DNA from: Linum tenue
Lineage: Eukaryota > Streptophyta > Magnoliopsida > Malpighiales > Linaceae
Direction of reading: 5' to 3'
Assembly: GCA_946122785.1 (NCBI GenBank)
Contig: CAMGYJ010000004.1
Coordinates: 12,422,150 to 12,486,149 of the forward strand
DNA: 64,000 nucleotides
Under the pieces are notes generated by a model, which did no database searches, was not told where the DNA came from, and was given only the letters and a program-made list of their open reading frames with translations. Numbering within the stretch: position 1 is the first letter of the stretch; the number at the start of each line of letters is the position of its first letter. Of the stretch, positions 1 to 12,265 are shown piece by piece. Position numbers and translations under genes: made by a program.

Positions 1-186
1 TCAGCCAAAAGCAATGGTGCATGCATGCAGAATAGATCAGAGAGAAAGGCCTATACAGACTTCGATTTTAGAAATCCGAAAACCATACTTTTGCTAGCAA
101 AACAGAATGAGTTGGCAGTTCTGATGGGATTTGTTAACAAAAAAAATAAAATAGGAAACACAGTCCATCCTATTTAAGTAACATAC

Positions 187-1317
187 CAGCAAATTCTTTG
201 GGCCATCAGCTATCCACTGGCGACAAACTGCTTCTATCTCCGATATAAACCTACAACAAAATTGTGAGACTAGTGACATGATCCAGCTTAGGAGCCACAA
301 ACAGAAGTATACTATATCGATAAGTGTATTAAGAGCATGGATAAGTTAATACCTTTCCCATGAAGACGCAATAGTAAAATCATCAAATCGTTCAAGCTGC
401 ACAGAAGGTGTTGAGCAATAGAAGCCTATAAGTCCATTTTCTAAATCGAAAGACGCTATAAGTCGAGAATTAATTACAACTTGCAAACAATGTTTTAGCT
501 CCTCACAGGAATGTTGCAATGAGAGCAACAACAGGAATAGACAGTAAGTGTGGATGAAATGAAACAATATTCTATTGTCGTATTTTCCAATAAACCGAAT
601 GATAGGAATGAGACCATCAGTTTTCTATTCCCTTGACTTGGTAAGAAACGAACTGGTCTGGGATCGTCAGCTAACAGAAAGAAAGCTCAAAGATAGAAGA
701 CATTGGTAAACCTCCAACAAGTCAGTACCACAGGGATATTTCACTGGAAGAAGTTTCAACTTTCAAATCCCCTAATTTTTATAGTCTTTACCTATGCCCA
801 AAGAAGTGTCACCGACAGCACCAGGGAAGCACAATATATTGCTAAGCCCTCATTACATTCTTCGGAGCCTGAAAATGCTCACATATGATCATTTCAGTTT
901 GGCTAGTTCTAGACTCGTAACCATCAGTCTATCTCATCCAAACTGCCGCAGCCTAGCCAGCATTTGCATGACAGGCGTATGAAGTGAACCATACGAGACA
1001 ACGAAAAGTACACATTCTGTTAAGTATGGTTCAGAAATGAACAAGTGGATTGCTCCTAAGGCAGACTCGGATATCAATTCGTAGCCCTCCATGGAAAAAT
1101 GGAGAAGAAACGCTAGGACAGTGACAATAATTTTATGACGAAAATCTCATACTCGATATTTTTACATTCAATCAGCCAGTTGCCATCGGGAGTTCAAACT
1201 AGAAAAGTGTAACAGAGGCAAAATACGAGAAGTTCAGCGAGATTGAGTAATGGCGCATACCTCCTCTTCCTCAACTCCGTCTTCTCCGGGAGGATCCACT
1301 TTGCTGGTGGACGCCAT
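187..1317 (-). CDS. RAB3GAP1-like Rab GTPase-activating protein catalytic subunit, 5' part (runs off left edge)
   Basis: Three exons read leftwards: 1261-1317, 353-396 and 187-250. All junctions are GT-AG: donor GTATGC after exon 1, acceptor TTCTGTGCAG before exon 2, donor GTATTA after exon 2, acceptor TTGTTGTAG before exon 3, donor GTATGT after exon 3. Phases match (57+44+64 nt = 55 codons). The protein starts MASTSKVDPPGEDG, then an acidic run, then FDDFTIASSWERFI and DGPKNLL. The 'DFT.AS.WERFIS' block is the conserved N-terminus of Rab3GAP catalytic subunits (family knowledge). The animal protein pairs with RAB3GAP2 and acts on Rab3/Rab18; the plant role is inferred. The first ATG in the exon was chosen because the acidic N-terminus joins the conserved block in frame. 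No further exon is recognisable in bases 1-186, so the rest should lie beyond the window. Confidence 0.8.
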
Positions 1318-1680
1318 TAGAGACTCCTCGAAATGAGAAAGAAGAACGAATGCCCCAGCGACTCCGGATTCCTGGATCGCCGATCAGCAAGCAGACTAGA
1401 TTTGGATTCCGCAATTACAGTTGTTTCCAGGATCTTCAGAGACTGATGCCGATGGCGGTTGCGGGGTAGATGGACGGACGATGGTTATGCAGAACGGTGA
1501 CGAGCGAGCTTGAGATCTGTTCTGTAAGTTAAGTATCTAGGACACCGGAATTTCCATTGGCAATTTGGCATCAATCGGTCTGTTCGGGGGAATGTAGGGA
1601 GAGGGATTGAGTGTAGGAGATTGGGAGAAGGATCCGAGTTCGCTTTCTTTCTCTGGGAAACTTTTGGGTTTTCAAATGGG
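1318..1680 (-). promoter_or_regulatory. 5' leader/promoter region of the RAB3GAP1-like gene
   Basis: This is non-repetitive sequence of moderate GC directly upstream of the ATG at 1317. No clear TATA box is visible. A repeat-like AT-rich sequence ('ttaagtcacttttcagtcc', then 'tagatcctaaaatatg') starts at about 1683, so the native promoter may be short. Confidence 0.35.
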
Positions 1681-2606
1681 GTTAAGTCACTTTTCAGTCC
1701 TTGAAGTACGAACAGTTGTCAAATAGCCTCCTACGCTGTGGAACTTTACACATTTAGATCCTAAAATATGTTGTTTTTCAAACAGCCCGTTCTCTCGTTC
1801 TTTTTCATCCCAAACCACATGTCACATGTCATTGAAATCAAAATCTAATCCAACGAAAATATCTTTTCATAATTCATTCAATATCTTGTTGTTACCATTC
1901 AATAGAAGTACGTATCTATAATGTAAAAAAGATAGGTATTCGAGATCTTACACTAGGTATCTCTAGTGGCGAAGGTAGAAATTTTATATAGTGGTGTCTT
2001 CTTTAAAAATTTATTAAATAAGAAAATCTAAAAATACCTTTAAGCGTTTTCCCAAACTGTCGTTTAGGGATTCAAATTCTATGTCCACCCATTCTTCCAC
2101 GTCATCACTATATGTCCCCTCTCATCAGAATCCTTCTTCGGCAGAAAACCGCTTGATTCCCTACCTCTGTCCCGCCTTCTCTCTCGCCAACTGCTTCCTA
2201 CTTTCTCTCAATCCTCCCACGGGATCAGCCTCCCCACTTTTGCAAACGTCTTCCCTCCAGGCCTCCACCACTGGACAGTTATATCTCCCGGTCTCGGAGC
2301 CTTCAAAATACGATAATTTCGGTGTGTATTGGTTTCTCTCAGCCGCGTGAACCATGGCTTACCCTAACCTTTCGGACTAAATTTTGCCCAACTGTTCCAC
2401 AATCCAGTGGCGATTCCTCTCTGCCGACCACATACTGTAATTAATTTTGCCCAATTCAGGCTGACCGATTTCCCCGAGTTTTGAAGACCATTTAGCGTCC
2501 CCAACACATATATGGTTGGATATTTCATCGCTCCAAATACTCAGAGGTCGTGGCCGCCGCTTTCCCGCGACCCCGCCGTCACTTCTTGCTTCTTAATCCA
2601 AATGTT
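1681..2606. other. Unassigned region with a C/T-rich open stretch
   Basis: Bases 1681-2040 are AT-rich and repeat-like. Bases 2081-2350 (+) form an 89-codon open frame rich in Ser, Pro and Leu that matches no family I recognise. At 2354 there is a short ATG frame that stops after eight codons. The stretch ends at the target-site copy of the hAT element at 2607. It could be part of a decayed gene interrupted by that element, but no exon structure is convincing. Confidence 0.2.
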
Positions 2607-2614
2607 GTTAGGCC

Positions 2615-3439
2615 CAGTGCAGTCAAAATCACGCATTAAAACGTAAAAACTTACGTTTTTACGTATCCAGGCCACCAAAACGTTTCAATTTCTACCTAAA
2701 GTTGATTAGTCACAAAAACTGGTAAAAACATGGATAAAATCGGTAAAATCGCTTAAAATCGGTAAAATCGCGATTCTGAAGCATTTTTATACGATTTTGA
2801 TCATCTCATAAAAATGTGCTAATTGGCCAAAATGATGTAATTTTGGAGACATATCAGCAAAAAATAAAAATAAAAAGGAAAACATGATTCATCACTCGTT
2901 CTACAACTAGTGTCGAGATAGGGGCTTCACATTATGTTGAAAAGACACCTAATGGTATTCTCAACAGCCGCTGACCTTCGATCAGTCTTCTCCCTTAATC
3001 TTCACATGTGGCTCTTACCTGGGTTACGATAAAAGTTTATTGATAATTGATCGTATGTAATTATGTAAACTCAAACCAGCTTATGAGAATTTGGATTCTC
3101 AAGCTCGTTTACGGGTTACGATCTACACTTATGTGCTTATTATTAATTTTTTTTTTATAAAAATGTGCTTATTATTAAGATGTTATGAGTTTTCTCTACT
3201 TTTGAGTCAACACAAATTAGTTTATGTGTTAGATATTACATTTTAATTATGAATTTAATGTAGTTATTCACTTATCTAAAATCTACACACTCACATTTTA
3301 CATACTATATGTTGTACTTAACATATTTTAGCTATTTTAGAGGGTGCGTAAAAAACTTACGCTTTTACGCTTTGATTCTACGTTTTACGATTTTACCCAT
3401 TTTCCGTTTCTAGGTAGAATCATGCTTTTAACTGCATTG
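2615..3439. mobile_element. Non-autonomous hAT element (825 bp) with 8-bp target duplication
   Basis: The 8-bp direct repeat GTTAGGCC occurs at 2607-2614 and 3440-3447. The terminal inverted repeats are CAGTGCAGTCAAAATCACG at the left and, read inward from the right, CAATGCAGTTAAAAGCATG. An 8-bp duplication with CA-starting TIRs is the hAT signature. The interior is AT-rich, has subterminal 'acgtaaaaacttacgt'-type palindromes and 'aaaatcggtaaaatcg' repeats, and has no transposase frame. It shares its TIR with the element at 46697-47535. Confidence 0.9.
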
Positions 3440-3639
3440 GTTAGGCCATTAAATGTCTCAGGCAGTTAGAGTCCGCCTGCAAACGTGGGAAACGTATGTT
3501 CTTCTTCATCCCATTATCCCGTGTTTCCCGTACTTTGTCTCTTTATGTTTTGGTTGTAAGCCACTTGCGGTACCTTCCTCATCTTTATCCCTTTTGGATT
3601 TGTTTCGTTGCCCGCTTCTAAGTTCTACAATGTATCTTA

Positions 3640-4310
3640 CATCACTCTATAATTTCAGGAGAATCAGCCTCTAAAGTTCGCATCTGACATTTGGCCGCTT
3701 TGGAGTGCTATTGCATCCCAACGCATTTGTTTATTCCACAACTTTCAGTCTTTCACTTTTTGGGTTCACGTTCTCCCATCGCTCCTGCATCGCTTTCTAA
3801 TTCTCGAGAACCAGTTTTGTCAAGTGTGCGCTAGGAATGTGTCACAAGTTACTGCTGCCAAATTAATTACAGAAGAAAGACGGGAGAAGGATACCAAGTG
3901 GTAGGTATTCCTGTTAATTGAGGGAACATATCGTGGTTATTAAGCTTGACTGTTGGTACTAATTTAGATGTCCTCTGTTGTTATTATTCAAACAAGTTGA
4001 TTAAAGCAGCGGGCTTGGGGAAGATAAGGAATATAGAAGCAATGCGCTCTGTTGGAATAGATGGAGAGTTTAGGATTGAGAACAAATGTTTACACATACA
4101 CTATATGCATCGATGATGCTTGCAGGATTATGAAGAGAGTGGACGATGAAGGTTGTGAAAACACAACAGTACCGTCCTCGGAGAGGTTTAGCTGGGTGGT
4201 TCCAATAATCGGCATCAATTTTCTTCACCGCTGATCTCAACAGACTGGAACCACTCCAACACCTATGTCTTCTCTCCCTACAACTTTGTACCATTTTATT
4301 TGGTCAGTTG
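3640..4310 (+). other. Possible decayed exons, unidentified
   Basis: A stretch open for about 80 codons runs from after 'ataatttcag' (3659) to 'accaagtg' before GTAGGTATT (about 3901). It contains LENQFCQVCARNVSQ and TEERREKDTKW. A later acceptor-like 'gatgcttgcag' at about 4127 precedes another open stretch ([13 protein letters not shown]). There is no start codon, and I recognise no family. The reading-frame quality is only suggestive. Confidence 0.2.
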
Positions 4311-4345
4311 CGTACTATGTTCTCGTGTGTTTTTTTTTTGGTGGG

Positions 4346-4599
4346 AAGAGTAATAAACACATTCATCAACTGTCTTTGTTTCTCCGGACCTTAATAAAAG
4401 CAATCTTCTTCCGTTGACTCTGATTTTCAGTAGTGGATGATAAGGTCGTTTGATGAAATATGTTTGTTCAATAAGAGTAATAAACACATTCATCAATTGT
4501 CTTTGTTTCTCCGAACCTTAACAAAAGCAATCTTCTTCCGTTGACTCTGATTTTCAGTAGTGGATGATAAGGTCGTTTGATGAAATATGTTTGTTCAAT
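4346..4599. repeat. 127-bp tandem duplication
   Basis: Bases 4346-4472 are repeated directly as 4473-4599 with only a few substitutions (e.g. 'catcaactgt' versus 'catcaattgt', 'ccggacct' versus 'ccgaacct'). No coding capacity was recognised. Confidence 0.9.
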
Positions 4600-6160
4600 C
4601 CATAGATGTTGATCTTTTTAATCAATCTCCCTTACGTACATTCTGATAAGATCGATCTCCTTTTTGCATGTCACCAAATTTGGATTTCTGTGTAGCTTCT
4701 TTGGAGCTCCAATTTATAGTGCAATTGGTTTGATTTTTCATTCTTGATTTCCCATTATCACCAGCATTTTACTAGTTCAGATTGGTTTGGGATGGACGAA
4801 TAGAGTATGATGTGGGTTTATTGATATTTTTGTTTCAGTTTAGATCTTTGGTTGTACAGTACACACCCTTTGCTCCACTTCCATTATACATTTAAATTTA
4901 CTTATTACTTCCTGTTATCAACATCCACCATATCTTTATCTTACTTTTTCAACCTCAAATGCATTAATTTTGTATGATCAAGCTTCTCTTCATGGTTGGT
5001 AATGCATTAGTGATTGCTCAAGTGATATTGCATTTTAGTAGGGCTTCCTGTTATCTGTCAAATAATTCCAACTGATGCTGCCACCAACCATTCACCTAGA
5101 CAAACCATTCCACTTGAATGCATGATGTTTTAATGATTTGGTCAATGAACTGGAGCAACATGAACAACCACATAGAAGCTTCTTAACTCAAATTTTCAGA
5201 GGGATTTCACAAAACAATCTCTTTATAGTGATGTCACTGGCACTGACACAATGATTTCCATAGGGAAATTATGACTTGGTTTCAGAGGGTTTTCAACATC
5301 CATAATTGTTCACATATTTATATTAAATCAAACGCCATCAAAGATAGACTTCCCATGCTATCTTTATATTTATTAGCTTCATAGCATTTCATGTTATAGT
5401 TATGATTATGAACTTATTGTTTTCCCCAAGGATTCTATAATAGAATGCATTTTATATTGTTAAACTTTGAAAAACTCGATGCTTTTTCTATGCATCTTTT
5501 TCTTCCGAATAGTGTATTGTTGCTCTGCATCTGTCCGTCTTCAAAACCTGCTTTTAATCCCATCGTTTTGCATGCCGCAATCTGTTACTTCATACCCCTC
5601 AATATTTATCCCGTATTAGTTGCTGATGTATATTTGCTGCTTTGATATGTTGTAGTAATTTTGATATATGCTTATTATGTGTTCAAAGATATATGTTTTA
5701 ATACATTCAAGTAAGAAAGTATATTGAAATTGCAGAGAAACATGAAAAAGAGACTATTGGAATGAACATTTTTTTTGCAAATATTGCCAACATACTGAAT
5801 AGTTTAGACGTGCAATGTATTCCATATTGATTTCTCTTTCTTTTTGTGAATTGTGAGGTGGCCAAATTAGCATGAGATTGTTCAAACTTTAGCTTACGAA
5901 GATGAATATGAGTAGACCTTATTCTTAATTTGACAAATGATAATCAGTTTAATAAATGTCAATATGAGACTTATAAATTTAATGTATATAAAATTACAAA
6001 CGAATATGTGAAATTCATAATATATAGCACTATGTGTGAAAACATTGATTTATGATCCAAATTATTAATCATATAATTATATATAAAGATAAATCATTTA
6101 ATGACGTATTATGTTATATTCTCCCTCAACAATAGTTGTTGGTGATCCATGCCAGAAGAG
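4600..6160. other. AT-rich intergenic stretch
   Basis: No open frame with family similarity, no inverted-repeat ends and no tandem array was seen. The short ORF at 5445-5645 has no recognisable features. Confidence 0.4.
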
Positions 6161-6184
6161 AAATCAACAACACTCAATCCCCTA

Positions 6185-6217
6185 ATAATATGCTACCCGG
6201 CCAAAGGACGGGCAAAG
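6185..6217 (+). mobile_element. Helitron-like 3' terminus
   Basis: A GC-rich stem-loop (CCCGGCC-AAA-GGACGGG, one mismatch) is followed a few bases later by CTAG, then T. This is the layout of Helitron 3' ends (hairpin, short spacer, CTRR, insertion before T). The matching 5' end was not located. Confidence 0.35.
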
Positions 6218-7120
6218 AGCTAGTATCTAATTAGTACAAGTTCCACCAAAAGTCCAGGACGTGTTTTCATATTCTCAAAAGGTTGTAAAATACATTTGGT
6301 GTCCATACGGTTCAACAAATCTCTCTATATTACTATACAATCATTCACGAATTGATCGCTTATTCGATTTCAAAACTTGTTCTTAAAGTATCTCAAAGCT
6401 GAAAAATATTATTTCAAACTTGCAGTTGCAATCAGTAAAATCAATAACTTTGAGAAGCAAGTAAACCAATGGATATGATAGAATGGAGAGAATAATGATA
6501 GCCCGTAATTGGGCTCCATTTTCAGATTTGTACTATTAGACTTGTACTTAAAATACAACAACATATGAATTATAGCCTAATGAAAAACATGTTTACCCAT
6601 AATAGTAGTGTTAAAGGTTCAAATCACCTAATCTACCACTTATATATTTTTCTTTTACCTATACTCAAACTACTACCGGAATTAGATAATTGATTTTTTC
6701 AAAAATTAGGGGTGTCCCATGGCTTAGGTAAAACGAGTCGATTTTGACCGCCAACAATTGTTGAACCGTGGTTCGGACGCTAGGCCTAAGTAAAACGAGT
6801 CGATTTTGACCTTCATTTATTTCTCTAAGTCTCTATAAAGTAAAAAAAAAAAAAAGTCTCCTCTATAAAGTAAAATTATTAGGCGCATTAGACAATTAAA
6901 AAAAAACAAAATATATAGTAGATGAACATATTATACCTATAAATTATAATCCATCTATATAACATAGTATCATCATAGGAGTAAAAAAGTAGGTTAAAAC
7001 ATTTATGTTAAGTAGATCTCATTAATCTTAAGCCTTCAACCGAGAGTAGTACATGCTCTTCCATGCTTTTAACTTATATGTACCTAGTTAGTATACAAAA
7101 GAAGCAAATTGACACCTAAC
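6218..7120. other. AT-rich intergenic stretch
   Basis: A short repeat of 'taaaacgagtcgattttgacc' occurs twice (about 6729 and 6789). Otherwise no gene, terminal repeats or arrays were recognised. Confidence 0.35.
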
Positions 7121-7124
7121 ATAT

Positions 7125-8640
7125 TCACAAAGCCTTCAAACAAATATCATCTTCTTTTCTCAATCTCATTTGGCCCTTTTCTGCACATGTCTTCCTCCAT
7201 AAGCTATGACCTGCAAATGCGAAGTCATGAGGATGCCCTAGCAAATCATATTGAAAGATAAATAAACAACATTCAAAAGCAAGCAAGAAAGTAGAAGATC
7301 GCTTCAGTAATTATTGCTTGCACTGAAAAGATTGGTTTGTAGCAAAACCAAAAAGTAAAGTAACCAAATCAAGATTTCTCGGGCACTATCCATCACACCA
7401 ACAATCAACACCATAACCCATCACAAATGTCTGGCACTAAACACATTACATGCTCAAACCCCATAAGTTATATCAAAAGGAAGCTTTGCTAACACTTTAC
7501 GAGAAACACACAAAATCAGAAATTTGATGCATAAGGAAAAATAGAGAGCTGAACAGAGTACCAAAAGCATCATTAATTAATGTTGACAGCAATTACAACA
7601 TCAAAAAGCTCAAGCATATAGCTACGCCACCAAAACCATTTGCTAATTCGTATTTCTTATCAATTAGAAGGATCAAGGATGTTAAAACAAAACCGAGCTT
7701 TTATCTACAACTGATAATTATGCATAACACATAAGCACAAACCTATTGAACACATCTCCAAAATACAACAGTTAAGTCCAAACCATTAAGAACTCCATAT
7801 CGCCAAATCAATTTCATCGTCCAATTAACCAGATTGTTAGCAACATATTTTTGTTAAAGTGTAGTTTAGATAGTGATACCCGAGAGAATCAACTTGCAAC
7901 TCATCTTGACTTTATTTGCTGAATCAGCTTTCTTCACTATACCTCTACAAACTCCCAACTGCAATTTGAAAATAGACCCATCAAAATTATATTCTTCCTC
8001 CCTTAGAATAGCAACTTGCAAACTATCCTGTATCTGCAGCAAACGAAAGGAATAGAACACTATGATTAGGTTTATCACAAACTCAATGCCCATCAATCCC
8101 ATTACGAACCTCACTGGCCACCATATGAATCGTTGGTAGATGCAATGCTTACATGCTACAGTAAGCGATCCTCACACGTCAAATCAATATTAGGGACCTC
8201 AATCTTTAAACTCTTAACAATAAACCGAAACCCAAAATCAAAAGATTTAATGCAAGGAATGAACTTCTCATATATACAGAGATCCATTGTGAGTTCAGAC
8301 CTTTACTTCCCCTGTTTCACTAAACATCCTTGAAACCAAGATCCAGACCCCAAATCGAGTCACTTTAACAAACTGGATTGAGTTAAATTTCTCATCCCCA
8401 TTGAAACACCAACATGCAATACAACGAAAAATCAAAAGCAAGATGAATCATACCTCCACTGAAAACCTCAATGATATTGTCTCAAGAGTGTCGGTCGCAA
8501 ACAAAAGTATATCTTCCCTCCTTCGTCGCTGGTCGATGTCCGCCCTTCGATATTTCTACTCGTCGCAAAACCTCCATCTTTCTATTTCCCATCTACTGAC
8601 GTCTCTAGCATCTCCATCTTCGTCATCAGTACCTACCTAA
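7125..8640 (-). CDS. Unidentified candidate gene, three possible exons
   Basis: Reading leftwards, an open stretch ending at 8454 is followed by GTATGATT. Exon B at 8033-7880 is preceded by 'tttgctgcag' and followed by GTATCAC. Exon C starts at 7210 after 'catttgcag' and ends at a TGA at 7125-7127. The frame is continuous across both junctions: ATDTLETISLRFSVE, then IQDSLQVAILREEEYNFDG, then HSLWRKTCAEKGQMR. There is no in-frame ATG after the last upstream stop, so the N-terminus is missing or the model is wrong. No domain, signal peptide or membrane segment was recognised. It may be a lineage-specific gene or a decayed one. Confidence 0.3.
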
Positions 8641-9215
8641 CCTCTCTCTTTGCAAGGGGTCAATTAATTTGGATAGATATTGGAGAATAGATTAGGGAAA
8701 CGTTTTGGCACTCGGCAGCAAAATTCGTGACCTTTCCCACCGCAACAGCCACGCGTCGATCAAGACCTCGTTGGTGACCACCAAGAATCACAGTCGTTTA
8801 CATTAGAAAAACTCTTATGCTATAGTATCAACGTTATATCTTTAATAATATCAGGATAGTTTGTATATGTTTACAAACAATTTATAACCAATGTATCAAA
8901 TATTTGTAAACTTTCATCTCACACTGAACTTAGTATCCCAGATCATATTACATATATCAACAAAATATCAAAATTGCGCACTTGTTCACTAAAGCTCACA
9001 GTTGGGCATTGTGTTCCTTATTTTGTTCGACAAGATAGGAGTACTGTAGAAACTAGAATCTATACTCGCTAGCATGTGGAGAAAAGCTGAGTTATGCATG
9101 AATCATGATGATGCTCATAGGAGCCTACCTCCAGCTTACAACTACTTCCATAATGATGCTTGAAGAAGCTTATTACAACATTGTTCTAATGCCCGTCCCT
9201 TACTCTTGCAATCTC
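8641..9215. other. Intergenic, nothing recognised
   Basis: AT-rich, with no plausible coding frame, tandem repeat or terminal inverted repeat found by eye. Confidence 0.35.
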
Positions 9216-9220
9216 CCTTC

Positions 9221-9835
9221 TGTTGGAAATTTTATGTGGATCAAAACCTTCCAAATCCATGCTTTGTGTAGGTGACGGTTTTGAAAGGATATGACTTTTA
9301 AATTTAAAGCAAAAAGACATGTCCACTAATTCAAAACCAATTGATGTTTGTTTATGAAGAGAGGTGTCCATTAAATTCAAATAATGATTTTCCTTTCCGT
9401 GGAAATTCCAAGAAGTGTATGGGAAACAAAGCAATGTCTCATGAAGAGACATGTCCTTTCATCCCAATATATATCCATTTCCATTGGGTTTCTTACAAAC
9501 CGTCACCTGTCACGGTGGTTAAGGGTGAAGCATTGTATTGCTTCAGAAGATGTGCTTGAGCACTATAAATAGAATGGGTCGGATGTGGGATGGCATACAC
9601 CAAAAACTTGTTCTCTTCTTCCTAGTTAACTTCTAAGTATGCTTTAGGTTCTTGAGCCTAGAACCAAAAGTGGTGATAGTTTTATCCTATGAAGAAATTT
9701 CATGTAACCCAAGGCTTTGTATAGAGGGTGGAAATATTCTTTACAGAAAGTGAACGTAGTTCACGACTCTATCATAATCCTAGTCACCCGATCTCGGGCT
9801 ATCGTACGTGTACCCTCATCCCAAAAGTTCCAACA
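9221..9835 (+). mobile_element. Solo LTR (615 bp)
   Basis: It begins TGTTGGAA and ends TTCCAACA, so the ends are inverted and have the TG...CA termini of retroviral-type LTRs. The flanks are near-identical 5-mers (CCTTC at 9216-9220, CCTTT at 9836-9840), consistent with a slightly decayed 5-bp target duplication. A TATA box (TATAAAT) at 9565-9571 lies in the expected U3/R position. No internal retroelement sequence adjoins it, so it is a solo LTR left by recombination. The superfamily cannot be set without internal genes. Confidence 0.75.
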
Positions 9836-10144
9836 CCTTTGCCGTACAGTTTTCCATGTCAGTGTTAGTTTGTATTTTTAGTTGATAATCTGCCATTAAG
9901 GCATTTTATACAGATCCCAGCAGTTATAGTGAAATGGATTGATTGATTTTTTCATCTTCATATTCCTCCTCGGCAGTGGGCACTATGTTCGCAATCCATT
10001 TAAGTGTAACCACTAATTAACCAAAAATCGAAACCTGACCTTCAGCTAAACTCCCTTTCTTAAACTGACTTTTCTTCTGGGCCCAGTCGCCCTAAATATA
10101 CTCGCTCCATCTCGTACCGAGCAACTTGCCAATTCCTCCATAAA
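9836..10144. other. Intergenic, nothing recognised
   Basis: No coding frame or repeat structure was seen. Confidence 0.35.
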
Positions 10145-10760
10145 CCCTGCTCTTGAAGAAAACTGGGGAATCTATGTTATCCAAAAAATTTGATCAAGAA
10201 GAAATTTGATTTTATTTGTTACTACTAAATGATTTGATGGATTGGTTGTGTGTTGGATTCATGGATCAAAGTGAAAGCTCAACTTTTATGAAAATTTTAG
10301 GAACTAAATATCATCATAATTTTTTTTGTACCACTGTGTAATTTTTTATAACATTTTTCATTAAAGAAATGAATTTATATAACAAATTGTAGAATATAAA
10401 ATATATAGGTATCGAACTGTAATTTCTCAACAATTCATAAATACATCAATCCATTTAGATTAGTTGGATTTTTAGTGGTTGGGTAATGAGTTGAACTGGT
10501 GGATTGGATTGGATTCAAATTGTCATACCCTGCTCTCAAAGAAAAGTGGCAAAATTTATGTTATCAGAAAATTTTGATCAAGAATAAATTTATTTATATT
10601 TATTACTATGGATTAGAAGTATTAAATGGATTGGATTGGTGAATTCGAGAATTCGATTAAATAGATTGATGAATTGGATTCGTGTTGGATTCATGGATCC
10701 AAATCACATCAAACCTTTATGACAAAATTTAGGAACAGAAATATCATCATAAAAATTTTA
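10145..10760. repeat. About 383-bp tandem/dispersed repeat, 1.6 units
   Basis: 'ccctgctct...gaagaaaa' starts a unit at 10145 and again at 10528, and about 230 bp of the second unit is present (both contain 'ttgatcaagaa' and 'tgttggattcatggatc'). Parts recur at 19110-19183 plus 24290-24345 and near 29030-29070. It is non-coding. Confidence 0.7.
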
Positions 10761-10767
10761 GGTACCA

Positions 10768-11231
10768 ATTTTTTTTTTTTTTTATGAATGGGCGAGCTTA
10801 AGTCTCTATCTATCGTTACAATTTCTTCAGACAAACTACAATGGTCTGCAATGAACATCAACCCCAAATTTCGCATGACCATCCATCTTGGCATGTAAAA
10901 TCTTCTTCATACTATCCACTAACTCCTCATATTCCAACTCTTACCTCCATACAACCTCATGCACCGCTCCCGCCATACCTCACTAACTATCAAACACCAT
11001 AGGATCCTTCCCACATAACAATGTTTTAATTTCCTCACAACCTCTATTCCAGAATGCCAATAAGCACAGAACTGGATATGCCAATTGCCAAGATCGCCAT
11101 ACTATGTTCCAAACCTGCTTCACATAGGCACAAGAGATGAAGATGTGGTCTCTTTTCTCCACCTCAAGCAAGCATAGGGGATAGCGATCACGAATATTAT
11201 TATTCCACTTTTTAAACTTGTCTAACGCCAT
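10768..11231 (-). mobile_element. 5'-truncated LINE fragment with zf-RVT domain and poly(A) tail
   Basis: Reading leftwards, the open stretch 11231-10983 contains RYPLCLLEVEKRDHIFISC and KQVWNIVW. This matches the zinc-binding reverse-transcriptase-associated domain (zf-RVT; C..C...E...H.F..C) at the C-terminus of plant L1-type LINE ORF2. The element ends in a run of about 15 A on the minus strand (T run at about 10769-10784). The poly(A) end and missing upstream parts fit a 5'-truncated LINE insertion. Confidence 0.7.
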
Positions 11232-11639
11232 TATTCTGAATCGCTAAACGTTGCCCTTAAAATTGCTAAACGTCGCCCAAACCTAAATGTAAAATTTCCT
11301 ATATACCTTTAATGAAAATTTCAAAATTGAAACAACCAAACAACCCTTCCAAGACCAACCCTTCCTTCCCCGCGGGAGTTTCCTTCCCCTCTACAACTTC
11401 CGGCAGCGCCGGGCAACGCCCCTTTGCAACTTCCTTCACCGCCGACCAACCCCTCCCCCTCTGCAACTTCCGCCTCCAACTCCTTCCCGCCGGCGCCCAG
11501 CACATAGAACACTCTCGCTGTAGTTGCTCCTCGCTCCCGTCGTTGCCGCAAGCCACTCTCGTCGTCATCGTCCGTTAGTCCCGTCGTTGCTGCCGCTCTT
11601 CCACGCACCAGTCCTCGCCAAAGAAGAAGGTAACGCCTG

Positions 11640-11795
11640 ACAACCCTCGACCGCAGTTAAACCGTGGTTAGTCCGCTGGTCAACCGCGGTCAACAAGCGC
11701 TTTGTCCGACGCTCAACCGCGGTCAACGTACGGTTTGTCGGACAGTTAACTGCAGTTGACCGTCGAAACAACCGCTCGTTGACCGCGGTTGATTT
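11640..11795. repeat. Left 33-bp subterminal repeat array of the MULE
   Basis: About four to five units of 33 bp, each with a CCGCGGTT-type palindromic core (e.g. 'tcaaccgcggtcaac'). Read on the minus strand the period shows as an 11-residue repeat (LTAVERRTKRL, LTAVDQRTNHG). Subterminal arrays of this kind are typical transposase-binding regions in MULEs (family knowledge; binding is inferred). Confidence 0.7.
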
Positions 11796-12265
11796 TTTTA
11801 TATATTATGTTTTGTAATATTAACTATTCTGTTTTGTAAATAATTATTTAAATATATGATGAATTTTTAATTTAATTAGCTAATTACATAAATGCAAATT
11901 TGATATTATACTTAATAATAATTTAATTATATAATATTGTCAATAATGATAACAAAATTTAAAACCTTATTAAAATTTATTCGATAAATGTTAATAATGA
12001 TAAAAAATTAAAGAGCATACGAAAAAAATAAAAAATGTATTTTTATAAGTTTAATAATCAAAATTTCAAATTAATTCGTTTATGTACTTAATTATTAATA
12101 ATTGTAACTTACTTGATTAATTATTTACTTATATGTAAATAATTATTAATTGTTGCAAGAACATTACATAAATGTTAAAACTATTTGTTTTATGATTTTA
12201 ATCGCCAAACTCTTAAATTAATTACTTAAAGTACTTAATTATTAATAATTAGAACTTTTTTGAAG

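Noticed and set aside
11299..11608. Overlapping 90-codon open frames on both strands
   Set aside because: They lie in the GC-rich subterminal MULE region. Open frames on both strands there reflect base composition, and no domain was found.
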